Positions 40,856-50,464 of a DNA stretch of 64,000 nucleotides are shown here, one piece after another (position 1 is the first letter of the stretch; every line of letters starts with the position of its first letter). Position numbers and translations under genes: made by a program. Origin of the DNA: an uncultured Centipeda sp. (GTDB taxonomy: Bacteria > Bacillota > Negativicutes > Selenomonadales > Selenomonadaceae); assembly GCA_905372865.1 (NCBI GenBank), contig CAJPQT010000011.1, positions 1-64,000 of the forward strand. Reading direction: 5' to 3'. Below the pieces are notes generated by a model, which searched no databases, was not told the DNA's origin, and saw only the letters and a list, made by a program, of their open reading frames with translations.

Positions 40856-41602
40856 ATGATACGACTAAACAACGTCAAAAAGTGTTTCGGGGACAAGGAA
40901 GCACTCAAGGGGATCAGCCTCACCATCGAAAAGGGGGAGACCATCGCCATCATCGGCGGCTCGGGCTCGGGTAAATCGACCCTCCTGCGGCTCATGATTG
41001 GATTGGATCGTCCCACCTCGGGCGAGATCTACCTCGGCGGTGACAATATCGCTGTGATGAGTGAGGACGCACTTGACCGCGTGCGTCTGCGCATGGGTAT
41101 GGTATTTCAGTACTCTGCACTCTTTGACTCGATGAGCGTCGGGGAGAACGTCGCTTTTGGTCTGCGGGAACATACGACAAAGAGCGAGGATGAGATTCAG
41201 CGCATTGTGGCGGAAAAACTTGTGCTCGTCGGACTGCCCGATGCGGCGGCGATGATGCCGCAGGAGCTTTCGGGCGGCATGAAAAAGCGCGTGGGGCTTG
41301 CGCGTGCGATTGCGACCGATCCCGAGATCATCTTCTATGATGAACCGAGCTCGGGACTTGACCCCATCATGACGGCGAAGATTGACGAACTGATTATTGA
41401 TATGCAGCGAAAACTCGATGTGACCTCGATTGTCGTCACACACGATATGGCGAGTGCGAGCCGCATTGCCGACCGCATCGCCATGATTTATGAGGGGCAG
41501 CTCATCGCCGTCGATACGGCGGAGCGATTTCAGGATATCAAGGATGAGCGCGTACAGGCATTCTTTCGTACGCTGCACCATCGCAGGGAGGTTGGGGCAT
41601 GA
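40856..41602 (+). CDS. mlaF: MlaF-type ATPase
   Basis: A 248-residue ABC ATPase paired with MlaE. Walker A GGSGSGKSTLL, signature LSGGMKKRVGLARA and Walker B IIFYDEPSSGLDP; the SGGMKKR form is typical of MlaF. It overlaps mlaD by four bases. The cytoplasmic partner MlaB is not seen here. Confidence 0.94.
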   Translation: MIRLNNVKKCFGDKEALKGISLTIEKGETIAIIGGSGSGKSTLLRLMIGLDRPTSGEIYLGGDNIAVMSEDALDRVRLRMGMVFQYSALFDSMSVGENVAFGLREHTTKSEDEIQRIVAEKLVLVGLPDAAAMMPQELSGGMKKRVGLARAIATDPEIIFYDEPSSGLDPIMTAKIDELIIDMQRKLDVTSIVVTHDMASASRIADRIAMIYEGQLIAVDTAERFQDIKDERVQAFFRTLHHRREVGA

Positions 41603-42879
41603 ACGCAGAGGCAAAGGTCGGAGCATTTACACTCGGAGGGGCGGCACTCCTCGTCGCCGTCGTCATGTTCTTTGGCGGACTGCGCCTTGGCGGCAGTCAG
41701 GATTATATGCTCTATGCGGGGTTTGGCCGTGCAGTCGGACTGAATCCAGAGGCGCAGGTACTCCTTGCGGGCGTTCCCATCGGGCAGGTCGAGGAGATCG
41801 TCAGCGACGGCACGGGTGTCACTGTCTCTATGCGTATTCAGGACGGTGTGAAGATTCCACGCGGCTCGTCCATTACCATCGGGCAGCCGGGCATCATGGG
41901 GGATAAATTCGTCATCATCACACCCTCGTCCAATGTCGATTTTTACGCGAATGGGGATTATCTCTACGGCGAGAACGAGATGGGCATGGATACCATGTTT
42001 ACAGAGCTGAACAAGATGATTATTCAAGTCGAGGCAATGCTCACCTCCATCAACAACATTGTCGGTGCCCCCGGCTTCCAGAGCTCGATGGTGCAGCTCG
42101 TTGTCAACATGGAGCAGATGACCGCCCACCTCGACGGTCTGACAGCGACCCTGGAGCAGATGGCGAACGAGAATCGCGGCGACCTGCACGCTATGCTCGC
42201 AAATATGAATGCGATGTCGGCGAATCTTGCACAGACCACGGCGAGCGTCGAGCGCATCATGGCGAATCTTGAGACCGTCGGCGCCGACCCGCAGACAGCG
42301 GAGAATCTCAGAAAGACGCTTGAAAACATCACCGCCTCCTCTGAGCGCATCCTGCACATCGCCGAGGGCATCGAGGCGGTCGCGGGGGACAAGCAGACAC
42401 AGGAGGACGCGCGTGCCCTCATTCACAATGCACGTACGATGACAGACAAGGCGGGCGGGCTCATGGGGCGGCTGCAGAACGTCAAGGTTACGCCGAAAGT
42501 AGATGCGATGTACAGCGGCAAGGCGGATGACTGGCGTACGAATTTCAACCTTGATGTCGGCGAAAAACAGGGCATGTACGCGACGTTTGGCGTGGACGAC
42601 ATCGGCGGAGGCGACAAGTTTAATGCACAAGTCGGCAAGCGCGGCACAGCCTTCGGCGCGCGTGCGGGGGTTGTTGCTGGTGCAGCGGGGGTCGGCGTGG
42701 ATGCCTATGCGGGTGAGAAATTCAAATTCTCCGCCGATGCCTACGATCCGAATGACTTTACACTGCGGCTGCGTGCCCAGTATCAGCTGAAGGACAGCAC
42801 CTATCTCTTCGGCGAGTGGAACGATGTGAACGACAGCAAACACCGTGCGTTTTATACGGGGATACGGCAGGAGTTTTGA
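41599..42879 (+). CDS. mlaD: MlaD-type MCE protein with C-terminal beta-barrel domain
   Basis: A 426-residue protein, far longer than E. coli MlaD (about 180). One N-terminal membrane helix (residues 10-30) is followed by the MCE domain (YAGFGRAVGLNPEAQVLLAGVPIGQVEEI, IGQPGIMGDKFVII). Residues about 130-290 are a long helical stretch (ANMNAMSANLAQTTASVERI). Residues about 295-426 look like an outer-membrane barrel of alternating strands ending in YTGIRQEF, with a terminal Phe. The protein could thus span from inner to outer membrane, as I recall reported for Veillonella MlaD. Confidence 0.9.
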   Translation: MNAEAKVGAFTLGGAALLVAVVMFFGGLRLGGSQDYMLYAGFGRAVGLNPEAQVLLAGVPIGQVEEIVSDGTGVTVSMRIQDGVKIPRGSSITIGQPGIMGDKFVIITPSSNVDFYANGDYLYGENEMGMDTMFTELNKMIIQVEAMLTSINNIVGAPGFQSSMVQLVVNMEQMTAHLDGLTATLEQMANENRGDLHAMLANMNAMSANLAQTTASVERIMANLETVGADPQTAENLRKTLENITASSERILHIAEGIEAVAGDKQTQEDARALIHNARTMTDKAGGLMGRLQNVKVTPKVDAMYSGKADDWRTNFNLDVGEKQGMYATFGVDDIGGGDKFNAQVGKRGTAFGARAGVVAGAAGVGVDAYAGEKFKFSADAYDPNDFTLRLRAQYQLKDSTYLFGEWNDVNDSKHRAFYTGIRQEF

Positions 42880-42907
42880 TTGACGGACAGTAGAATATAT
42901 GTATAAT
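42880..42907 (+). promoter_or_regulatory. Promoter of brnTA, placing the start site at the brnT ATG
   Basis: TTGACG (42880-42885), 16 bases, TATAAT (42902-42907). The expected start of transcription, six to seven bases on, falls on ATG 42914, so the message may be leaderless. Confidence 0.6.
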
Positions 42908-42913
42908 ATAATT

Positions 42914-43198
42914 ATGGATATACATTTTACATGGGATGAAGAAAAGAACCGTTCCAATCAAAAGAAACATGGCATTTCCTTTGAGGAAGCGGCGACCGTG
43001 TTCCATGATGATGATGCTCTTCTCAAATACGACGAAGCGCACTCTCTGGATGAAGAGCGGTTCGTTATGCTTGGAATGAGCAAAGCAAATCGTATGCTGG
43101 TTGTTTGTCATTGCTGCCGTACGGGAGGCGTGCTGCGTCTCATATCTGCACGAAAGGCAACCCGAAGAGAGGAAAGTCAGTATTGGGAGCGTCTTTAG
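42914..43198 (+). CDS. brnT: BrnT-family toxin
   Basis: A 94-residue protein of the BrnT (DUF497) family of RelE-fold RNases. Hallmarks are FTWDEEKNRSNQKKHGISFEEAATVF, the central ERFVMLGMSKANRMLVVCH and the C-terminal RLISARKATRREESQYWERL. ATG 42914 is preferred because the upstream in-frame ATG 42899 lies before the -10 box. No Shine-Dalgarno is present. The antitoxin gene brnA follows after 10 bases. Confidence 0.92.
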   Translation: MDIHFTWDEEKNRSNQKKHGISFEEAATVFHDDDALLKYDEAHSLDEERFVMLGMSKANRMLVVCHCCRTGGVLRLISARKATRREESQYWERL

Positions 43199-43208
43199 GA
43201 GGGATACC

Positions 43209-43418
43209 ATGAAAGAAGAATACGATTTTTCGGATGCGATAAAAAATCCATATTCCAAACGGCTCAAAAAACAAATCACAATCAACATTAACAATGAAAC
43301 CGTGGCATATTTCAAGGCGCAGTCCGAGGAAGTCGGCATACCCTATCAGACACTCATCAACCTGTATCTGTCTGACTGTGCGGCGCACGGAAGAAAACTG
43401 AATCTATCATGGCAGTAA
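43209..43418 (+). CDS. brnA: BrnA-family antitoxin
   Basis: A 69-residue ribbon-helix-helix antitoxin (DUF4415). The core is KKQITININNETVAYFKAQSEEVGIPYQTLINLYLSDCA, the usual BrnA DNA-binding and dimerisation region. GGAGGG lies upstream of ATG 43209. It neutralises BrnT and, in characterised systems, represses the operon. Confidence 0.9.
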   Translation: MKEEYDFSDAIKNPYSKRLKKQITININNETVAYFKAQSEEVGIPYQTLINLYLSDCAAHGRKLNLSWQ

Positions 43419-43421
43419 AAT

Positions 43422-43462
43422 CAGCCTCATGAAACACCATTTTGTTTCATGAGGCTGTCATT
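43422..43462. terminator. Terminator after brnTA
   Basis: CAGCCTCATGAAAC (43422-43435) pairs perfectly with GTTTCATGAGGCTG (43444-43457), 14 bp, between convergent genes. Confidence 0.82.
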
Positions 43463-43495
43463 CTATAGATATATGACAGCGGTATCGCTGCTTTT

Positions 43496-44266
43496 TTATT
43501 GATTAAACTGCGGCTTGCGCCCTTCCAAAAATGCCGTCACCGCCTCGCGGTGATCGGCAGATTTTCCTGCCTTTGCGAGATTCTCCGCTTCAAGGCGGCT
43601 GTACGCCATGTAGTCGCGGTAGAACACCTCATAGTAGAGCTGCTTTTGCATCGCGAGTGCGCCGAGTGGGCGGCGCAGCAGCTTCGCAGCAAAGGTATGC
43701 GTTTCCTCTGCGAGCTTCCCATCGGGGGCGAGCCGCGTCGCAAGCCCTAGACGCAGTGCCTCCTCACCGTAGACGGGAGCACTCAGCGCCATGAGCTCAA
43801 TCGTCCGTGCAAGCCCGACGATCTGTTTCAAATGATAGATGCAGCCCGTATCACCGGGGAGCGCGACATTCGAGAACGCCGTAAGCAGACAGCTCTTCTC
43901 CGTCATGATGCGGAAGTCCGCACCGAGTGCAATCCCGCAGCCCGCACCTGCGGCAGCACCGTTCACCATTGCGATCACAAGCTTCGAGCACTTGCGCAGC
44001 GCGAGCGATGCCTGTCCCGTCAGGATGGAGAGATCATAGCTGATGAAGTCGAACGATGCCATCTCCTTGATATCACCGCCGGCGGAGAAGTTCTTGCCCG
44101 CGCCCGTGACGATGAGAACCTTCACCGCATCGTCTGCGTCACAGTGTTCCACCGCGCTGATCAGATCGCGGAACATCGGCGCATTCAGCGCATTGTTCGA
44201 GGCGGGACGGTCGATCGTAATCGTCGCAATGCCGTCCTGAACGGATAACTTGATATGCTCGTACAT
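43496..44266 (-). CDS. Enoyl-CoA hydratase/isomerase family protein
   Basis: A 256-residue crotonase-fold enzyme. The oxyanion-hole segments are KNFSAGGDIKEMASF and MVNGAAAGAGCGIALGADFRI. The usual hydratase Glu near LPGDTGCIYHLKQIVG is Asp/Gly-like, so the exact reaction (hydration, isomerisation or decarboxylation) is open. The start at 44266 follows GGAGG. It is a lone gene between the toxin-antitoxin pair and the envelope cluster, with no beta-oxidation neighbours. Confidence 0.85.
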   Translation of the reverse strand: MYEHIKLSVQDGIATITIDRPASNNALNAPMFRDLISAVEHCDADDAVKVLIVTGAGKNFSAGGDIKEMASFDFISYDLSILTGQASLALRKCSKLVIAMVNGAAAGAGCGIALGADFRIMTEKSCLLTAFSNVALPGDTGCIYHLKQIVGLARTIELMALSAPVYGEEALRLGLATRLAPDGKLAEETHTFAAKLLRRPLGALAMQKQLYYEVFYRDYMAYSRLEAENLAKAGKSADHREAVTAFLEGRKPQFNQ

Positions 44267-44600
44267 GGAAACCTCCTTGCGGTAGATGCTGTCCTTCAAA
44301 CATAGGACAAGAAGTTTTCGAAAAATTATGTCTCACCTTATGGTACCGCAATTTTTCCCGCAGCACAAGCGGAAATTATCGTGCATAAATACCTTCTCCA
44401 TTGTCGGAGGTGCACTCGAGGAGGCGGCGTTGTGTTCGCTGCGTATGCTCTGCTCCGGTCACCTAACAATAAATTTATTTGAAAAAAGCCTGTGGAACTG
44501 ATACAATGAAAGTGTCTGTCAATACGATTTCATGGTATTGACTATCTTTGGAGCAGGCCTCCGTTCGGGTGATTCCTTGGCGGACGAGGAGGAAATGGTT
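44267..44600 (+). promoter_or_regulatory. Intergenic region with the tolC promoter
   Basis: No gene was recognised in this 334-base gap. It contains a strong promoter, TTGAAA (44479-44484), 17 bases, TACAAT (44502-44507), giving a leader of about 85 bases before tolC. No repeat or strong hairpin was noticed in the rest. Confidence 0.65.
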
Positions 44601-46115
44601 TTGAAAAATAGGGGATGTTTTGCTGGACGCCTTGTACGGACGTTGGCTCTTACTGCTGCCGTTGGTCTTTTTGCGGCGCCTGTTTCGGCGGAGACGATGC
44701 AGGTGGATCTCGCGCGCTCGGTACAGATGGCACTCGAGAACAACCGCACGATCAAAGAGGCGCTGACGGATGTAGATGCAGCACATGCCTCGCTTGCACA
44801 GGCGAATCGCTCAATGGGGCCAACGCTGACATGGTTGACGACAGCGAACCGTGTCGGCGGCAAGGCTTACGAGAGCTCAGGGGTCAAATACAACTACGGC
44901 AATACGGGCACGATCTCGATGCCGGTCTATAGTGCGGCGCTCAATGCGCAGCGGAAGGCGGCCCGCTACGGGCTGAACGCGGCAGATTTTGCGCTCGAAC
45001 AGACGAAACAGACGATCCGCCTGACGGCGACGGTGGATTATTTCAATATCCTGCAGGCGCGCAATCTGGTGAAGGTACGTGAAAATACGGTGGCGACACT
45101 GCAGACGCATCTTGCGGATGTGAATGCGCAATTCCGTGTCGGTACGGTTGCGCGCGCGGATGTGCTCGCCTCCGAGGTGGAGCTGGCGAATGCACAGCAG
45201 AATCTGACGACGGCGAAGAACAACTATGAGGTTGCCGTTGCGACGCTGAACAATGTGATTGGTGTACCGACTGATACGACGCTCACGATCAACGACGAGC
45301 TGCGCTATACGGACTATGTGCTCACACTCGAGGACTGCACGGACTACGGGCTTCTCTATCGCGCGGACGGTGCGGCCGCGTTCTATGCGGTGAAGCAGGC
45401 TGAGGCGGGGGTGCGTACGGCGCAGGCCGGCTACCATCCGACGGTGAATGCGTCGGCAACGCGTTCGATCGCAGGGGAACGTCCCTTCAAGGATGACCAT
45501 GTGAGCAGCGATACATGGGCCGCGGGAATCAGTGCATCGTGGAATATCTTCGACAACGGTGTGACGGTAGCGCAGGTGGATGCGGCAAAGGCAAGGCTGC
45601 GCAAGGCAGAGGAGGCACTCGCTGCGACGGATGAGAAGATTCGCCTCGATGTGCATACGGCGTATCTGAATCTGCGTGCGGCGGAGCAGAACATCAAGAC
45701 GTCGGAAACTGCAGTCAAGCAGGCGGAAGAGGACTATAATATCGCCCGTGTCCGCTACAATGCGGGCGTGGGGACGAATCTTGAGGTCATGCGCGCGTCG
45801 GACAACCTGACGACAGCGCGTATGAACTACTCGACAGCGCTCTATACGTATAATACGAGCAAGGCAAGCCTCGACAATGCGATGGGGGTGCCCGTCGATC
45901 TCGATACCGAGCGCTACCGTGCGGCAGAGGAAGTGGGAAAACGCGCCCCTGCTGCCCGTGCAGAGGCACAGCTGCACGATGATGCGATCTTTGAAACACC
46001 GAAGGGGGCCGAGGTGCGTCCCGCTCCTGCGCACGCACCGGTGGATGCCGCGATGATTGCGGCAGCGCGTGTGCAGGCGGCAAATGCTGCCTATGAGGCG
46101 AAGATGAACAAATAA
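44601..46115 (+). CDS. tolC: TolC-family outer-membrane efflux protein
   Basis: A protein of about 504 residues with a signal peptide (RLVRTLALTAAVGLFAAPVSA). Two homologous halves of the TolC fold are visible, each with a long helical region (VDLARSVQMALENNRTIKEAL; LRKAEEALAATDEKIRLDVHTAYLNL) and barrel strands. VGTVARADVLASEVELANAQ and YNAGVGTNLEVMRASDNL are typical repeats. TTG 44601 has AGGAGG 8 bases upstream; ATG 44595 is too close to it. The C-terminal 60 residues are Ala/Pro rich. It would form an exit duct for drug or protein exporters. It starts the run into tamB. Confidence 0.92.
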   Translation: MKNRGCFAGRLVRTLALTAAVGLFAAPVSAETMQVDLARSVQMALENNRTIKEALTDVDAAHASLAQANRSMGPTLTWLTTANRVGGKAYESSGVKYNYGNTGTISMPVYSAALNAQRKAARYGLNAADFALEQTKQTIRLTATVDYFNILQARNLVKVRENTVATLQTHLADVNAQFRVGTVARADVLASEVELANAQQNLTTAKNNYEVAVATLNNVIGVPTDTTLTINDELRYTDYVLTLEDCTDYGLLYRADGAAAFYAVKQAEAGVRTAQAGYHPTVNASATRSIAGERPFKDDHVSSDTWAAGISASWNIFDNGVTVAQVDAAKARLRKAEEALAATDEKIRLDVHTAYLNLRAAEQNIKTSETAVKQAEEDYNIARVRYNAGVGTNLEVMRASDNLTTARMNYSTALYTYNTSKASLDNAMGVPVDLDTERYRAAEEVGKRAPAARAEAQLHDDAIFETPKGAEVRPAPAHAPVDAAMIAAARVQAANAAYEAKMNK

Positions 46116-46125
46116 GAGGTTTTCT

Positions 46126-49100
46126 ATGAGACGGAGAGCGTATATCGGGATTGCTGCAGTCGCGGCAATCCTCGTCTGCGCAGCAGTGCTCATTCACATT
46201 GTGCGCGCTCAGGCGTTCATGACCGAGGCAGGTCGGATGGCTGAGAGTCTCGCAGCAGAGAAGTTGGGGACAACGGTGCACATCGGTGCAGTGGAGATCT
46301 GTTCTCTGCATGAACTGAAGCTGGATGATATTGTGATTTATGATAGGCAGGCGAAGGCTGTCCTCCGTGCCGATGAGGCGCGGGTGACGCTTCGTCTGCT
46401 TTCTTTGCTTTCAGCACCGGAAACCTCGGTTGATGAAATTCTGCTCACGGGTGCGCACGCGGAGATTGTGCAGCGTGCAGATGGAACGTGGAACTACAGT
46501 GATCTTGGCAGGGATGATGCGGAGCCGAGCAGTTTCGAGGGACGCATCCGTATGGAGGGGGCGACAGCGACCGTCACTGCAGGTGAGCGCACCTATGAAC
46601 TGAACGGCATTACAGGTGCCGTAGATGTTGATCGCAGCGATGTGTCCTATGATCTCACGGGCGCGCTTGCAGGAGTTCCTCTGCATGTGCGCGGCACCTA
46701 CGTCGGCGGGACACAGGAACTGTATCTGACAGCGGAGGATGCAGATCTCACACCGCTGCTCAAATTTCTGCCCGAGGGAGCCCTGCCCGAGGAGGTGCAG
46801 GTTCATCGTGTGCATGCGGGTCATGTGGGGCTGAAGCTCCGCCGCACAGACGGGGTGCTGACACTGGATGGACGTGTGGACAGCGCACAGGGAGCAGCGA
46901 ATATTTACGGAACGGAGACACAGCTGAAAAGCTCTGCACTCACGTTTAACGAGCGCTCTCTCTTCCTCGCCGCCACAGCGGAGGCGGCGGGGCAGACAGC
47001 GCGTGTCGACGGCACAATCCGCTTCGACACGGATGTGCCCTATCTTGATCTCACTTTGCGTGCAAAGGATTTTGCCGTGGATCAAATTCTCCCGAGCAGC
47101 TCATACGTGGGGGCTGTGACGGCGGATGTGCATGTGACGGGGACGTTTGCGGCGCCGATGGCCGAGGGGCATCTCTCGGCGGCGGAGGGGGCCGTCGATG
47201 ACGTATCTTTCCGCGCGGCATCCGCGGATGTTTCCTATGCGGATGGGACCATTTCGTTCCATGATCTGACGGCGGAGATCTTTGACGGCAAGCTCTCGGG
47301 CGCGGGTGTCTTTGACACAAGAGACCAATCCTATACGGCGCATCTCACGGCGGACGGCATTCGGCTCGCGGGGCTGCGTGCGCTTTCGGCAGCCATGCCC
47401 GAGGATCTCGACGGCACACTGCGCGCCGATTTTGGCATACACGGACAGGGGGCGGATGCACCTACGGTCTACGGCAGTGCAGAGATGCTCAACGGCAGCT
47501 ATCGTATGATTCCCGTGGAACATGCGAATGCGTCCTTTATCCTCCGAGGGAGCGATCTGACGATTGACTTCCTCAGCATGAAGCTCCCCAATGGAACGGA
47601 GCTCGGCGTCGAGGGGAAGGTTATGGGCGGTTCTGCGCTCGACCTGCGTTTCTACGGTGCACATGCGGATCTCTCCCTGCTCAATCGCTTGGATGGGCGT
47701 CTCCATTTCTCGGGGCTGTCGGATTTCACGGGGCAGGTGCACGGCGACATGCACGATCCGCACGTTGAGATGAGCGTCTCGGCGATGAATGGGGATCTCC
47801 TGTATCAGCCGTTCGACAGTCTGCTCTTTCGTGCGGAGGGATCGCTCTCGGGCATCGGCATCCACGATTTCTCGATGGAGCGCGGTGGGCGTGAGGTATG
47901 GCTCGTGAATGGAACCATTGGTTTCGCGGGTGAGCGGCGCATCGACCTTCAGATCGATACGATGGGTGCACGCATGGAGGATGTGGCGGCGCTTGTCGCG
48001 CCGGATCAGCCGATTACGGGCAACATCGACAACATCATAAAGTTCACGGGGACGCTCGACAACCCGCACGCGGTCGGCTATGTTCACTTCTATCGCGGCA
48101 GCTATGCGGGCGCTATTCTCTCGGGTATGGACGGCGACTACTTCCTCGATAACGGCATCATCCGCGTGCAGGTGTTCCACATCTATTCGCCGATGGTGGA
48201 TATGGTTCTGAACGGTACGATTAACACGCTCGGCCTCCTCGACTTCGATGCAGAGGTGCGTGATCTCGATATGAAGCGCTTCGAGCACAAACTGCCCTAC
48301 GAGGTCTCCGGCCACGGCGTCTTTAACGGAAAGGTCGGCGGGACAATCTCCCGTCCGATTTTCCGTGGGGAGCTGAAAGCGGATACGATTGTGATGAACG
48401 GGGTAGAGCTGAGGGAGATCCACAGCTTTGCCCACTATGAAAACGGCATCATCGAGCTGGACGAGACGGGGTTCCGTCAGGGGACGGACGGTTCTGTGAC
48501 GGCGCGCCTGCACTACGATACGGCGACGCGTGCGCTGCGCGGGACGATGAATATTGACCGGATGGATGTGCAGGCACTCCTTGCGCTCGCAAACCAGAAG
48601 GAGGATCGTCTCACCGGGCAGATCACGAGTGTGGTACGTCTGGGCGGCACGCTCGACAATCCGTCGATTTCGCTAACGGGCGAAATCGCGGAGGGGTCGC
48701 TTGCCTCCTATCCCGTGCGTGATGTTGCACTCGATGTCACACTCGCGGACCGCGTGTTGACCGTGCGAAAGCTCGCAGGTGAGCAGGGAGGCGGTTCGTT
48801 CTCCGCCGTCGGCACAGTGGATTTCGACGGCCTCGCGAATGTGGACGTCACAGGGACGGACATTGCTCTCGGGATCTTCACGCGCTTTGCGGGGGTGGAG
48901 GAGGATGTGACGGGGACGACATCGCTGACCCTGCACATCGGCGGTCATACGCAGAACCCGGAAGCCGATCTGAGGATGACGGCGAAGAATGGCGGCGCAC
49001 GCGGGGCATCGTTCGATGAGCTGACAGGCGAGGCGCAGCTGCGCTCCTCCATCATCCATCTGAACAATCTCACGGTGACGAAGTATATCGACGGCATCGC

Positions 49101-50451
49101 TTATGCGGCGAGCGCCCATGGGACACTCCCCCTGCGTGCACTCACGGCAGAGCGCAGCGAAAATCTGAGTGCCTACGAGGAGATCAATCTGACGATCGCG
49201 CTTGACAATGCGGACCTCTCCTTGCTGCCGGTCTTCTCCGATCATGTGGAGTGGGCTCTTGGACGTACGGAGGGCAGCCTGAAGCTGCACGGAACCCTCG
49301 CCGCCCCGCGTCTGGACGGGACGGTGCGCGTTACGGGCGGTGCACTAAAGGTCAAGTATCTCGAGAATCCGGTGACGGATATGCAGATTCAGATCGATGC
49401 TCTTGGCGACAGCGTTGTCGTGCGTTCCTGTACGGGACGCATGGGGGCGGGCAGCTACATGATGACGGGGCACATGGAACTGAGCGGCGTAGAGCCGACG
49501 GACTATGACTTCTCGCTCGTGATGAATGATCTCGCGATCAAGACGACGTTCTTTGACGGACCGCTGAGCGGGTCGCTGCGTCTGACGGAGGATGAGTACT
49601 GGGGCGAGACGCTGCCGAAGCTCGCGGGTACGATCAACATCGACCGAGCCCTTGTCTCCATTCCGTCGATTCCCGATACGAACGACGAGCTCCCGCACAT
49701 CATCCTCGATGTGGGGCTGACCGTGGACCGCCATGTACACTTCTTCAGCGCGAACCTCTATGATATCCATCCGTCGGGCTATGTGCATTTCGGCGGCACG
49801 ACGCATCATCCCCGCACGACGGGCTCGATCGGCGTGCGGCGCGGCGACACGGTGAGCTACCTCCGAACGGTGTTCAAGATCCGCGAGGGAACAGCGACCT
49901 TCAACCAGATGGAGTCGTTCCTGCCGGAGATTGCATTCTATGCCGAGGCACGCCTCACGCATACGCGCGTGTTCCTCTCGGCGCATGGACCGCTCGACCA
50001 TATGGATTTCCGCCTCGGTTCGAGCCCCGAGATGTCCCAGGAGGAGATCATCCGCATGCTCACCCTGCGCAGTGCCTATCGAAATGGTGAGGGCGGCATT
50101 ACGGCGGCAGACATTCTCTCCATTGGCCTGCAGATGAGCATCCTCTCGGAGGTGGAAGACTCCGTGAAGAACTTCCTGCACCTCGATGTATTCCGCCTCT
50201 CGAGCGGAAGCGGTGCACTCTTTGAGACGAAGGACGATGAGGCGGTTCGCAAAAACGAGAATGAGTACAATATCGAGATCGGCAAATACTTCGGTGACCG
50301 TGTGCTCCTGCGCTATGTACATGGGCTCGGTGCGGCATCGGATCAATACCGCTACGGCATACAGTATGATTTCAGTGACAAATTTGGGATCTCGTATGAC
50401 CGCGAGGGCTCTGACCAGCTCATCAGTATGGAGGCAAGGATAAGGTTCTAA
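46126..50451 (+). CDS. tamB: TamB/YdbH-type (AsmA-like) translocation-assembly protein
   Basis: A 1441-residue protein with one N-terminal membrane anchor (residues 6-27) and a very long beta-rich chain in the periplasm, the repeated beta-groove of the AsmA-like superfamily. The C-terminal DUF490 domain is clear (PLDHMDFRLGSSPEMSQEEIIRML, ..LFRYVHGLG.., ending SMEARIRF). Proteins of this kind bridge the membranes and carry phospholipids outward. It starts 10 bases after tolC, and the sigma-factor gene follows after 13 bases. Confidence 0.93.
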   Translation: MRRRAYIGIAAVAAILVCAAVLIHIVRAQAFMTEAGRMAESLAAEKLGTTVHIGAVEICSLHELKLDDIVIYDRQAKAVLRADEARVTLRLLSLLSAPETSVDEILLTGAHAEIVQRADGTWNYSDLGRDDAEPSSFEGRIRMEGATATVTAGERTYELNGITGAVDVDRSDVSYDLTGALAGVPLHVRGTYVGGTQELYLTAEDADLTPLLKFLPEGALPEEVQVHRVHAGHVGLKLRRTDGVLTLDGRVDSAQGAANIYGTETQLKSSALTFNERSLFLAATAEAAGQTARVDGTIRFDTDVPYLDLTLRAKDFAVDQILPSSSYVGAVTADVHVTGTFAAPMAEGHLSAAEGAVDDVSFRAASADVSYADGTISFHDLTAEIFDGKLSGAGVFDTRDQSYTAHLTADGIRLAGLRALSAAMPEDLDGTLRADFGIHGQGADAPTVYGSAEMLNGSYRMIPVEHANASFILRGSDLTIDFLSMKLPNGTELGVEGKVMGGSALDLRFYGAHADLSLLNRLDGRLHFSGLSDFTGQVHGDMHDPHVEMSVSAMNGDLLYQPFDSLLFRAEGSLSGIGIHDFSMERGGREVWLVNGTIGFAGERRIDLQIDTMGARMEDVAALVAPDQPITGNIDNIIKFTGTLDNPHAVGYVHFYRGSYAGAILSGMDGDYFLDNGIIRVQVFHIYSPMVDMVLNGTINTLGLLDFDAEVRDLDMKRFEHKLPYEVSGHGVFNGKVGGTISRPIFRGELKADTIVMNGVELREIHSFAHYENGIIELDETGFRQGTDGSVTARLHYDTATRALRGTMNIDRMDVQALLALANQKEDRLTGQITSVVRLGGTLDNPSISLTGEIAEGSLASYPVRDVALDVTLADRVLTVRKLAGEQGGGSFSAVGTVDFDGLANVDVTGTDIALGIFTRFAGVEEDVTGTTSLTLHIGGHTQNPEADLRMTAKNGGARGASFDELTGEAQLRSSIIHLNNLTVTKYIDGIAYAASAHGTLPLRALTAERSENLSAYEEINLTIALDNADLSLLPVFSDHVEWALGRTEGSLKLHGTLAAPRLDGTVRVTGGALKVKYLENPVTDMQIQIDALGDSVVVRSCTGRMGAGSYMMTGHMELSGVEPTDYDFSLVMNDLAIKTTFFDGPLSGSLRLTEDEYWGETLPKLAGTINIDRALVSIPSIPDTNDELPHIILDVGLTVDRHVHFFSANLYDIHPSGYVHFGGTTHHPRTTGSIGVRRGDTVSYLRTVFKIREGTATFNQMESFLPEIAFYAEARLTHTRVFLSAHGPLDHMDFRLGSSPEMSQEEIIRMLTLRSAYRNGEGGITAADILSIGLQMSILSEVEDSVKNFLHLDVFRLSSGSGALFETKDDEAVRKNENEYNIEIGKYFGDRVLLRYVHGLGAASDQYRYGIQYDFSDKFGISYDREGSDQLISMEARIRF

Positions 50452-50464
50452 AGGAGGTGCGCCG

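Noticed and set aside
44286..44501. Small plus-strand gene in the gap before tolC
   Set aside because: No ribosome site, no family resemblance, and it runs through the tolC promoter.
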